Assembly (NCBI GenBank): GCA_007279775.1 | Contig: QYPD01000036.1 | Location: 1-19,514 of the forward strand | Source of the DNA: Spirochaetia bacterium | GTDB lineage: Bacteria > Patescibacteriota > Minisyncoccia > UBA6257 > UBA9933 | Direction: 5' to 3' | Length of the DNA: 19,514 bases | Shown: one piece after another, positions 1-6,451 of the stretch | Position numbering within the stretch: position 1 is the first letter of the stretch | Layout: each line of letters opens with the position of its first letter | Made by a program: the position numbers and the translations under genes | The notes under the pieces: model-generated | Database searches by the model: none | Told to the model about the DNA's origin: nothing | The model's input: only the letters and a program-made list of their open reading frames with translations

Positions 1-20
1 AATCACGATTTATCGTGATT
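1..20. other. Hairpin upstream of pnp
   Basis: The first 20 bases form an inverted repeat with arms AATCACGA and TCGTGATT around a 4-base centre. No T-run follows. It may be a leader structure of pnp or the end of an upstream gene's transcript; the window edge prevents a decision. Confidence 0.45.
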
Positions 21-43
21 GAGTTAAAGTAGTGTTACTGGGT

Positions 44-2152
44 ATGAACTTAAACAGAAAACAATTTATTACAGAAGTAGCGGGCAGGACTTTAACGCTT
101 GAAACTTCGGATTTGGCCGGTCAGGCGAACGCCGCGGTTTTGGGCACTTACGGCGACACGTCGGTTTTAGTTGCCGTTACCATGGGCAAGGAAGAAAGAA
201 ACACCGACTATTTTCCCTTAACGGTTGATTATGAGGAAAGATTTTATGCCGCCGGAAAAATCCTTGGCAGCAGATTTATAAGACGTGAAGGCAGGCCTTC
301 AGAAGAAGCGGTTTTGTCGGGTAGATTAATAGATAGAACATTGCGCCCGCTTTTCGACCAAAGACTCCGCAGAGACGTTCAAGTCGTCATTACAATTTTA
401 TCTTATGACGAAGAAAACGACGCCGACTTTATAGGTTTAATAACGGCTTCGGCCGCTTTGGCGATTTCGGATATTCCGTGGAACGGTCCGGTGGCGGGAA
501 CGCGACTTGCGCGCTTTAAAGACGGCAAAACAGAAATCAATCCTTTGAATTCTAGCCTTAAAGAAAAAGAAAATATTGCGTTTGAAGCTTTTGTCTCGGG
601 AGCTTACGATAAAATAAATATGATAGAGCTTGCCGGCAACGAAACGCAAGAAAAAGAAGTTATTGAATCTTTCAAAATCGCCCACGAGGAAATGAAAAAG
701 CTTATCGCTTTCCAAAAAGACGTGGTTTCAAAAATCGGCAAGCAAAAAATTGAATTCAAATTTGATGATTTGTCGGAATTGAAGGGCAAGGTAAGAGAAT
801 TTTTGAAAGGCAAGCTCGAGGAGGCGGTTTATGTTTCCGCAAAAACCGAAAGACAAAATAATTTGGATTCTCTTAAAAAAGATTTGAAAGTTAATTTGGC
901 CGAGGGCGGAGTTGAGGATTCTTTTATCGGCAAAGTAGACGCGATATTCGAAGGAGAATTAGACATACTTGTTCACGCCAAACTTTTACAAGAAGGGAAA
1001 AGACCCGATGGCAGGAAAAACGACGAGCTTCGGCCGCTTTACGGCGAAGTGGGTTTATTCAGACGTCTTCATGGTTCAGCGCTTTTCCAAAGGGGTGATA
1101 CTCAATCTTTGGCAGTGGTTACGTTGGCTCCTCCGGGATCGGAACAGCTTGTTGAGAGTATGGAGCTTTCTTATAAGCGCAGATTTATGCTTCATTACAA
1201 TTTTCCGCCTTATTCAACCGGCGAAACCGGAAGATTAGGCGGTCCGGGCAGGCGTGAAATAGGACATGGCGCTTTGGCGGAAAAAGCTTTGCGTTCAATG
1301 CTCCCTTCACAAGATGAATTCCCTTATACAATTCGGGTGGTTTCGGAAATTCTTTCATCAAATGGTTCGTCTTCAATGGCAACAACTTGCGCTTCATCTT
1401 TGGCTTTAATGGACGCGGGCGTACCAATTAAAAAACCGGTTGCCGGAATAGCGATGGGCCTAATGAGCGACAAAGAAAAATACAAAATTCTTACCGATAT
1501 CCAGGGCCCGGAAGACCACTATGGAGATATGGATTGTAAGATTGCTGGAACAACAGAAGGCATTACCGCCATTCAAATGGACGTTAAAATAGAAGGCGTT
1601 ACTGCTGATGTGTTGGGAGAAGTTTTTGAGCAATCTAAAAAAGCCCGGCTGGAAATTTTGGGCGTTATGAAATCCGTAATTGAAAAACCAAGAGCCGAAA
1701 CTTCGGCTTACGCGCCGAGCATTATCTCAATGCAAATTGACCCGGAGCAAATCGGCGAAGTAATCGGTCCGGGAGGAAAGGTGATAAATGGCATAATCAG
1801 TTCGACCGGAGCTTTGAGTATTGACGTTGAACAAACCGGAAAAGTTTTTGTTGCCGGCGCGACAAAAGAAATCGCCAAGGCGGCGGCCAAGCAAATAGAA
1901 ATTATTACGCATCAATTTCAAATCGGAGAAATAGTTGAAGGCGAAATAATAAAAATTATGGAATTCGGCGCAATCGTAGGTTTGGGCGGCGGCAGAGACG
2001 GAATGATTCACGTGTCCGAGCTTAAAAATGGCTTTGTCCAAAAAGTTGAAGACGTGGTAAGGCTTGGAGATGTTGTTAGGGTGAAAGTGGTGAAGGTTGA
2101 AAACGGAAGAATCGGATTGTCGCTGAAAGCGATGGGAGGAGGGAAAGAATAA
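44..2152 (+). CDS. pnp: Polyribonucleotide nucleotidyltransferase (PNPase)
   Basis: Phosphorolytic 3'-5' exoribonuclease that turns over mRNA in the cytoplasm, normally as a ring-shaped trimer. The order is standard: first RNase PH-like domain (about residues 1-210), helical linker, second RNase PH domain (about 300-540, with motifs such as RPDGR and GDTQ), KH domain (about 555-610, IGPGGKVI) and a C-terminal S1 domain (about 620-690, GEIIKIMEFGAIV). About 702 residues is the usual length. I chose ATG 44, which gives MNLNRKQF; the frame stays open to GTG 32, but that only adds MLLG, which is not typical. No Shine-Dalgarno is obvious. A terminator follows directly, so pnp is separate from the DGR downstream. 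Nothing looks broken. Confidence 0.97.
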   Translation: MNLNRKQFITEVAGRTLTLETSDLAGQANAAVLGTYGDTSVLVAVTMGKEERNTDYFPLTVDYEERFYAAGKILGSRFIRREGRPSEEAVLSGRLIDRTLRPLFDQRLRRDVQVVITILSYDEENDADFIGLITASAALAISDIPWNGPVAGTRLARFKDGKTEINPLNSSLKEKENIAFEAFVSGAYDKINMIELAGNETQEKEVIESFKIAHEEMKKLIAFQKDVVSKIGKQKIEFKFDDLSELKGKVREFLKGKLEEAVYVSAKTERQNNLDSLKKDLKVNLAEGGVEDSFIGKVDAIFEGELDILVHAKLLQEGKRPDGRKNDELRPLYGEVGLFRRLHGSALFQRGDTQSLAVVTLAPPGSEQLVESMELSYKRRFMLHYNFPPYSTGETGRLGGPGRREIGHGALAEKALRSMLPSQDEFPYTIRVVSEILSSNGSSSMATTCASSLALMDAGVPIKKPVAGIAMGLMSDKEKYKILTDIQGPEDHYGDMDCKIAGTTEGITAIQMDVKIEGVTADVLGEVFEQSKKARLEILGVMKSVIEKPRAETSAYAPSIISMQIDPEQIGEVIGPGGKVINGIISSTGALSIDVEQTGKVFVAGATKEIAKAAAKQIEIITHQFQIGEIVEGEIIKIMEFGAIVGLGGGRDGMIHVSELKNGFVQKVEDVVRLGDVVRVKVVKVENGRIGLSLKAMGGGKE

Positions 2153-2177
2153 GAAATAAGGTATAAGGCATAAGAAT

Positions 2178-2206
2178 AAAAAATTCCGTTTCGTGCGGGA
2201 TTTTTT
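2178..2206 (+). terminator. Intrinsic terminator of pnp
   Basis: Arms AAAAAATTCCG and CGGGATTTTTT, with one G-U pair, flank the loop TTTCGTG and end in a T-run. It lies 26 bases after the pnp stop and separates pnp from the DGR promoter. Confidence 0.8.
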
Positions 2207-2231
2207 ATTTATTAATCTTTCAATATGTTTA

Positions 2232-2240
2232 TGGTATAAT
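2232..2240 (+). promoter_or_regulatory. Extended -10 promoter of the DGR target gene
   Basis: TGGTATAAT is an extended -10 box (TGn plus a perfect TATAAT at 2235-2240). Transcription would start near 2247 and give a leader of about 9 bases before ATG 2256, with no Shine-Dalgarno. The placement also argues against the longer open frame from 2193, whose first codons overlap the pnp terminator. Confidence 0.65.
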
Positions 2241-2255
2241 TTATCTATTATTGAA

Positions 2256-3650
2256 ATGAAATCAAATGCTTTTACATTGATAGAGCTCGTCATCGTCATC
2301 GCAATATTGGCTATTCTGGCGGCTGTGATAGTCATTGTCATCAATCCGGCTGAGTATATGAAATCAGCCAGAGATTCAACCAGAATGTCGGACCTTCAAG
2401 TAGTCCACAAATCAATTGGCTTTTATCAAGCTGACGGTGGCACGACAATGGGTTCGGCAAACACGGTATACGTTTCCATATCCGATTCTTCATCAACCTG
2501 CGCCAATCTTGGCCTTCCAACTCTTCCAACAGGTTGGAGCTACGCTTGCGTTACGGAAATCAATCTTCGAAAAACAGACGGTACGGGCTGGATTCCGGTT
2601 CCGTTTTCAAACATATCTTTCGGCAATACAATATCTTCGCTGCCGACAGACCCGACAAATACAACATCAACGGGAAATTACTATTCATACGTAACCGGAG
2701 GCAGTTGGAAGCTCAAAGCCCAGTTTGAATCTTCAAAAAATCTTTCAATGGCGGTTAAAGACGGAGGCCCTTCGGTCAATTCTTATGAACTTGGTTCAGA
2801 CCTCGCTCTTGGTCCCATAATTTTTCCCGATAATTGGATAAAAGTTCCGGGCAACAGCTCTTTTGGAACTTCAGATTTCTGGGTTATGAAATATGAAGCC
2901 AAGTGTGTTGATTCAACCACAAATACGCCCTTAACAACTCCTGATACCGGTTACAATACATACAGTAATTCCACCACGGCCTGCACGGGAACGAAATATC
3001 CCGCTTCCGCCGTGAACGGCTATCCAATTGCCAATATCTCCCACAATACCGCTTTAACTTATTGCCAAAACATCGGCGCCCATCTTCTAACAAATGACGA
3101 GTGGATGACAATTGCCAGAAACGCTGAGCAAGTAAACTCTAATTGGTCAACTTTCGTAGGTTCGGGTTATCTTTATTCTGGACATAACGACAGCACGCCT
3201 TATGTCGCCCTCCAAGCCGACAAAGACGACACTCAAGGATACTCCGGCACGGGCAATTCCACGGGCAACCAAAGAAGAACTCTTACTCTTTCAAACGGCA
3301 GTGTTATTTGGGACTTGGCGGGCAATGTCTGGGAGCATGTTCAAAGAAGCGTTAATAATGTCGGCGACCTCACAAATGTATTCAATCCTTTGCCCGCTTG
3401 TTCGGATGCCGTTGATAATTGGGGCTGGTGCCAATATGGGAACACGACCGCGCCTTATGTTTCAAGTTGGACAGCGGATGTCGTTAGAAATAGCGTTGGT
3501 TCGTCAAACACTGATTGGAATTCTACTCAAGGCGTTGGGCAAGTCTATACATGGAAAAACGGGACAAGTAAATCAACAACTGTCTTCCTCCGCGGCGGCA
3601 ATTGGAGCGTTGGGTCTCCCGCCGGGGCATTCGCACTGCACTTGTATTGA
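2256..3650 (+). CDS. DGR target protein: pilin-like N-terminus plus FGE-sulfatase/C-type-lectin domain
   Basis: 464 residues from ATG 2256. Residues 6-30 (FTLIELVIVIAILAIL...) are a type IV pilin/pseudopilin N-terminal helix after a 5-residue leader, MKSNA, with Ala where Gly usually precedes the cleavage site. A pilin-like globular part follows to about residue 200. From about 205 to the end is an FGE-sulfatase/C-type-lectin fold, with LTNDEW, WDLAGNVWEH and LRGGNW. The last 22 codons lie in the variable repeat. The product is probably displayed on the cell surface or on a pilus-like fibre, with its lectin-like end varied by the DGR. An in-frame TGA (3648-3650) stops it early: reading on gives DTGNTNGTVGFRCAR and a second TGA at 3696-3698, the normal end for such proteins (480 residues). 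The present allele therefore lacks the terminal strand and may not fold. Family assignment is firm; the ligand is unknown. Confidence 0.9.
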   Translation: MKSNAFTLIELVIVIAILAILAAVIVIVINPAEYMKSARDSTRMSDLQVVHKSIGFYQADGGTTMGSANTVYVSISDSSSTCANLGLPTLPTGWSYACVTEINLRKTDGTGWIPVPFSNISFGNTISSLPTDPTNTTSTGNYYSYVTGGSWKLKAQFESSKNLSMAVKDGGPSVNSYELGSDLALGPIIFPDNWIKVPGNSSFGTSDFWVMKYEAKCVDSTTNTPLTTPDTGYNTYSNSTTACTGTKYPASAVNGYPIANISHNTALTYCQNIGAHLLTNDEWMTIARNAEQVNSNWSTFVGSGYLYSGHNDSTPYVALQADKDDTQGYSGTGNSTGNQRRTLTLSNGSVIWDLAGNVWEHVQRSVNNVGDLTNVFNPLPACSDAVDNWGWCQYGNTTAPYVSSWTADVVRNSVGSSNTDWNSTQGVGQVYTWKNGTSKSTTVFLRGGNWSVGSPAGAFALHLY

Positions 3651-3696
3651 GACACGGGCAATACGAACGGCACTGTCGGGTTTCGGTGCGCCCGCT
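3581..3696 (+). repeat. DGR variable repeat (VR)
   Basis: This 116-nt block aligns without gaps to the TR at 4177-4292. There are 13 mismatches, and every one is an A in the TR (5 A to C, 6 A to G, 2 A to T). 29 of the 116 TR bases are A, so 45% of adenines are changed. Codon effects relative to the template include Ile to Leu, Asn-Asn to Ser-Val, Asn to Pro, Thr to Ala, Asn to His, Asn to Tyr and Asn-Asn to Gly-Thr. The last 23 bases (3674-3696) are identical and A-free, as expected for the initiation-of-homing end. Nine adenines between the 10th and 11th changes, including that of the TGA stop, are unchanged. Confidence 0.97.
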
Positions 3697-3710
3697 GAAG
3701 GGGTTTTCAG
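3695..3710 (+). other. Small hairpin at the VR 3' edge
   Basis: CTGAA and TTCAG can pair around a G-rich loop, with possible G-T pairs inside. Known DGRs often carry a short hairpin or cruciform just after the VR that aids target recognition. The position fits, but the stem is short, so this is tentative. The hairpin also contains the second TGA (3696-3698). Confidence 0.35.
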
Positions 3711-3760
3711 TAGTTAATCTAAAATCTAATGTCTAAGGAATCTAACGTCGTTTTGTCGCT

Positions 3761-4108
3761 ATGCCAATAGAAAATCTTATAGTATTTCAGAAAACCTACG
3801 ATTTTTTTATTTGGCAAAAAGCGGTTATCAGGCATCTCGCGAAAGTCCATAAATATAGCATTGGAATACAGTTGGAAAACGAAACGTTGAATTTGTTAAA
3901 ACAAATTGTAAGGGCGAATTTATCCAGAAATAATAAAAACGAAGAAATTATTGAATGTTTGGCGATATTGGAAATAATTAAAATTTTGATAAGAGCGGGG
4001 CATGAATTAAATAGGGAAGGCGGAATAAGCACGGCGCATTATCAAGTCGCCTCCGAAAAACTTGTTGAAATGGGAAAATTATTGGGAGCATGGTGGAAAA
4101 AGTTTTAA
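3761..4108 (+). CDS. avd: DGR accessory variability determinant (four-helix bundle)
   Basis: 115 residues, all helical in character, in the bAvd/four-helix-bundle family that resembles the S23 rRNA-intervening-sequence protein. In studied DGRs, Avd forms a basic barrel-shaped pentamer that binds the reverse transcriptase and the template RNA and is needed for mutagenic cDNA synthesis. Family features visible here are the N-terminal PIENLIVFQKTYDFFIWQ, the Leu/Ile-rich helices, NLSRNNK in the middle and the W-containing end GKLLGAWWKKF. It sits between VR and TR, the usual place. Start ATG 3761 is the first good start; no Shine-Dalgarno is seen. It appears intact, unlike the target gene and RT. 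Confidence 0.93.
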   Translation: MPIENLIVFQKTYDFFIWQKAVIRHLAKVHKYSIGIQLENETLNLLKQIVRANLSRNNKNEEIIECLAILEIIKILIRAGHELNREGGISTAHYQVASEKLVEMGKLLGAWWKKF

Positions 4109-4113
4109 ATATG

Positions 4114-4150
4114 CCGATGTTTTTATATGTTTTTAACAAGAAAATATCGG
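4114..4150 (+). other. Hairpin upstream of the TR
   Basis: CCGATGTTTT (4114-4123) and AAAATATCGG (4141-4150) pair with one G-U and a 17-base loop. It lies between the avd stop and the TR and could shape the 5' side of the template RNA. Function is inferred from position only. Confidence 0.4.
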
Positions 4151-4176
4151 AGGGATAGAATCAATAAATAAAGCCG

Positions 4177-4292
4177 TGTCTTCATCCGCGGCGGCAATTG
4201 GAACAATGGGTCTAACGCCGGAGCATTCACACTGAACTTGAATTGAGACACGGGCAATACGAACAACAATGTCGGGTTTCGGTGCGCCCGCT
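4177..4292 (+). repeat. DGR template repeat (TR)
   Basis: The invariant template copied into RNA and then, with adenine-directed errors, into cDNA that replaces the VR. It has 116 bases, 103 identical to the VR. Read in the VR frame it encodes VFIRGGNWNNGSNAG, then AFTLNLN, a TGA stop (4244-4246), then DTGNTNNNVGFRCAR. The AAC/AAT codons, which can vary to many residues without making stops, are typical of TRs. The stop is not: related templates normally have a sense codon there, most likely TGG. The A of this TGA is itself a mutable position. Confidence 0.97.
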
Positions 4293-4316
4293 TCAGTGAT
4301 TTTTCTTTGCCTGAAT

Positions 4317-4349
4317 CTTTTTTTATTTTTATTTCAAAAATAAAAAAAG
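4317..4349 (+). other. Perfect 14-bp AT hairpin after the TR
   Basis: CTTTTTTTATTTTT (4317-4330) and AAAAATAAAAAAAG (4336-4349) are perfect arms around ATTTC. It lies 24 bases after the TR, inside the spacer that in the BPP-1 DGR is required in the template RNA for cDNA priming. It could equally act as an attenuator between TR RNA and RT mRNA. Confidence 0.6.
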
Positions 4350-4430
4350 AGCGAGCTTGAAAACCCCAGATTTTATTCCTTCTTCGGTAATTCCGCCTTG
4401 CGGGGTGAAAGAGAAAATACAAATCCGTTT

Positions 4431-4470
4431 CCTCGCGCCGTCGCTTAATTAATTAAGCCCCGGCGCGGGG
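4431..4470 (+). other. GC-rich hairpin directly upstream of the RT
   Basis: CCTCGCGCCG pairs with CGGCGCGGGG (one wobble). Inside is a perfect palindrome, GCTTAATTAATTAAGC (4443-4458). The RT ribosome binding site AGAGGA (4473-4478) starts three bases after the stem, so this structure may bound the template RNA or modulate RT translation. The 4293-4488 spacer holds no gene. Confidence 0.6.
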
Positions 4471-4488
4471 TAAGAGGATTTTTTTATT

Positions 4489-4934
<446 letters not shown>

Positions 4935-4941
<7 letters not shown>

Positions 4942-4968
4942 ATATCCACGGGGCGCGTCATCTAACGG
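4935..4968. repeat. 9-bp inverted repeat in the RT insert
   Basis: CCGTTAGAT (4935-4943) and ATCTAACGG (4960-4968) are perfect arms around a 16-base loop. With the GA tract it makes up a roughly 110-base segment (4861-4970) that seems extra compared with typical DGR reverse transcriptases, whose RT similarity resumes at about 4971 (QVYCLKCDISKYF). Confidence 0.75.
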
Positions 4969-5015
4969 GGCAGGTTTATTGCTTAAAGTGCGACATCTCC
5001 AAGTATTTTGATAAC

Positions 5016-5531
5016 GTGAACCACGAAATACTTTTGGAATTGTTGGAAAAGAAAATCAAAGATGAGAATGTTTTGTGGCTGCTTCGCGAAGTGATTAATA
5101 GTAATCCGCGGGGAATTCCAATAGGCAACCTTACCAGCCAGCTATTCGCCAATATTTATTTAAACGAACTGGACCATTTTATAAAGCGAGTTTTGCGGGA
5201 AAGGTATTATGCCCGTTATATGGACGATTTTTTGATTTTGGGCAATGATAAAAGCCGTCTTCGCGGCGATAAAGAAAAAATCAAAAAATTTCTGGCGGAA
5301 CGGCTTAAATTGGAACTGCATCCGAAAAAGGCGGAAATTTTTCCGATAAATATGGGCATTGATTTTTTGGGATATGTTTTGCGCGGCGGAAAACGCTTTT
5401 TGCGAAAATCCACGGTTAGGCGATTTATGAGAAGAAAGCACAGTAATAACGCGTTGATTTCATGGCGCGGATACGCAAAATTCGCGGATTCATACAAATT
5501 AATGAAAAAGCTTGGGTTAAACCATAAATAA
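5016..5531 (+). CDS. DGR reverse transcriptase, C-terminal catalytic part
   Basis: This holds most of the palm and thumb. In-frame codons before GTG 5016 already read QVYCLKCDISKYFDNV (4971-5015), with the first catalytic Asp of motif A, so the gene really continues from 4489 and GTG 5016 is only the first formal start. Motifs seen are GIPIGNLTSQLFANIYLNEL (the SQ-containing motif typical of DGR RTs), RYYARYMDDFLIL with the catalytic YMDD at 5217-5228, LELHPKKAEI, GIDFLGYVLR and the DGR-like end ISWRGYAKFADSYKLMKKL. All catalytic residues are intact, so the lesion is only the frame break at the GA tract. Translation from 5016 alone would lack the fingers and motif A. A terminator follows the stop at once. 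Confidence 0.88.
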   Translation: MNHEILLELLEKKIKDENVLWLLREVINSNPRGIPIGNLTSQLFANIYLNELDHFIKRVLRERYYARYMDDFLILGNDKSRLRGDKEKIKKFLAERLKLELHPKKAEIFPINMGIDFLGYVLRGGKRFLRKSTVRRFMRRKHSNNALISWRGYAKFADSYKLMKKLGLNHK

Positions 5532-5558
5532 AACCCCCCGCTTACAGCGGGGTTTTTT
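5531..5558. terminator. Terminator between the RT and rpsT, probably bidirectional
   Basis: CCCCGC (5536-5541) and GCGGGG (5547-5552) flank TTACA, with TTTTTT on one side and an A-run on the other. It can end both the DGR transcript (+) and rpsT (-), whose stop codon lies at its edge. Confidence 0.9.
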
Positions 5559-5811
5559 ACTTAAGTAATTTAGAAAGCCTGGATTTCATTCTGGAAGCCT
5601 TATTTTTCTTTATTAATTTGGACTTGGCGGTTTTATCAAATTTTCTATAAACGCTTGAAAGGTATTCTTTGGCTTTGTCTTTTTCTCCCGAGGCTATCAG
5701 TTTTTTGTATTGCTTAACAACCGTTCTTAGTTCGGTTTTCTTTTTGACGTTTGCTTTGCGCCGGCGGATATTTTGCCGCAGAGCTTTTTTCGCTGATTGA
5801 ATTATTGGCAT
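5557..5811 (-). CDS. rpsT: 30S ribosomal protein S20
   Basis: 84 residues, strongly basic and helical, the usual S20 size. The N-terminus MPIIQSAKKALRQNIRRRKAN matches the S20 pattern of P-I-x-SAKKR-x-RQ-x-x-R. S20 binds 16S rRNA in the small subunit body. It is transcribed away from ruvA and converges on the DGR RT, with the shared terminator between them. A -10-like TAAAAT lies exactly six bases before the ATG with no Shine-Dalgarno, so the mRNA may be leaderless. Confidence 0.95.
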   Translation of the reverse strand: MPIIQSAKKALRQNIRRRKANVKKKTELRTVVKQYKKLIASGEKDKAKEYLSSVYRKFDKTAKSKLIKKNKASRMKSRLSKLLK

Positions 5812-5817
5812 AAGAGA

Positions 5818-5823
5818 ATTTTA
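5818..5823 (-). promoter_or_regulatory. -10 box of rpsT, leaderless spacing
   Basis: On the minus strand TAAAAT is followed by six bases and then ATG, which places the start site at or next to the A of the start codon. The same six-base spacing recurs before the genes at 10593 and 13518. Confidence 0.5.
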
Positions 5824-5834
5824 TCTTTTCTTAT

Positions 5835-5863
5835 TTGCTCTGTCAACTAGAATGTCTTAAAAT
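5835..5863 (+). promoter_or_regulatory. Promoter of ruvA
   Basis: TTGCTC (5835-5840), a 17-base spacer and TAAAAT (5858-5863). The ATG lies nine bases after the -10 box, leaving only a few untranslated bases. The promoter is back-to-back with that of rpsT. Confidence 0.5.
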
Positions 5864-5872
5864 GAGTTAAAT

Positions 5873-6451
5873 ATGATTTATTCAATTTCGGGAAAATTAA
5901 TTGCCAAAACCCGCCAATTTGCGGCGGTTGATATTATGGGTTTGGGCATTAAAGTTTTAGTAACCCAAAAAACTTTTCAAAAATTGCCCAAAATAGGGGA
6001 AAAGGTAAACCTTCTTTGTTATTTTTATAGCTCGCAGAACGGTTTTGAGCTTTACGGATTTTTCGATGAAAAAGAGCGCGATGTTTTTGAAATGCTTAAT
6101 TCTATAAACGGCATCGGGCCGAAAGCGGCTTTGAAGATTTTGTCCGAAATGAAAGCGGAAAATCTTTTAAGCGCCATCAGCCGCGGCAAGAGCGAGATTC
6201 TAACGAAAACCGCCGGAATCGGCGCTAAAAAAGCCAACAGGATAATTTTGGAATTGAGCGATAAAATAAAAAATCAAAAGTTTTCGGATTCAGACGATAA
6301 TTTTGAAATTGATTTGGAACTTGAAGAAGTTTTGAAAACTTTAGGTTATAAACAAAAACAAATTCGCGAAGCGGCCGAAAAAATTTCTCCGAAAATAAAA
6401 ACTTTACAGGAAAGATTGAAGGCCGCGCTCAAGATATTAAGCGGGAGATAA
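5873..6451 (+). CDS. ruvA: Holliday junction branch migration subunit RuvA
   Basis: 192 residues, normal length. RuvA tetramers bind Holliday junctions and recruit the RuvB motor during recombination repair. The N-terminal OB-fold part (MIYSISGKLIAK) is followed by two helix-hairpin-helix motifs, LNSINGIGPKAALKIL (about 79-94) and AGIGAKKANRIILEL (about 113-127). The C-terminal three-helix domain III that contacts RuvB is also present (LEEVLKTLGYKQKQIREAAEKI). The stop TAA is followed directly by the ATG of the Mur ligase, so the two are probably co-transcribed. No ruvB is in the window. Confidence 0.96.
   Translation: MIYSISGKLIAKTRQFAAVDIMGLGIKVLVTQKTFQKLPKIGEKVNLLCYFYSSQNGFELYGFFDEKERDVFEMLNSINGIGPKAALKILSEMKAENLLSAISRGKSEILTKTAGIGAKKANRIILELSDKIKNQKFSDSDDNFEIDLELEEVLKTLGYKQKQIREAAEKISPKIKTLQERLKAALKILSGR

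Noticed and set aside
2193..2255. Upstream start at 2193 for the DGR target
   Set aside because: It would lie in the pnp terminator and before the -10 box, and would put an extra hydrophobic stretch ahead of the pilin leader.
1727..2344. 205-codon minus-strand open frame opposite the pnp end and target start
   Set aside because: It is an antisense shadow of pnp running across a terminator, with no family features.
3648..3698. UGA read as an amino acid (Gly in Gracilibacteria/SR1, Trp in code 4) to explain the stop in VR and TR
   Set aside because: No housekeeping gene here has an internal TGA, and TGA is a sensible stop for the nucleotidyltransferase (15725-15727) and cdaA (7790-7792). Local readthrough cannot be excluded.
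3202..3717. Open frame overlapping the target gene and VR
   Set aside because: It is a shadow of the target gene in another frame; its protein has no family features and the VR codon pattern fits only the main frame.
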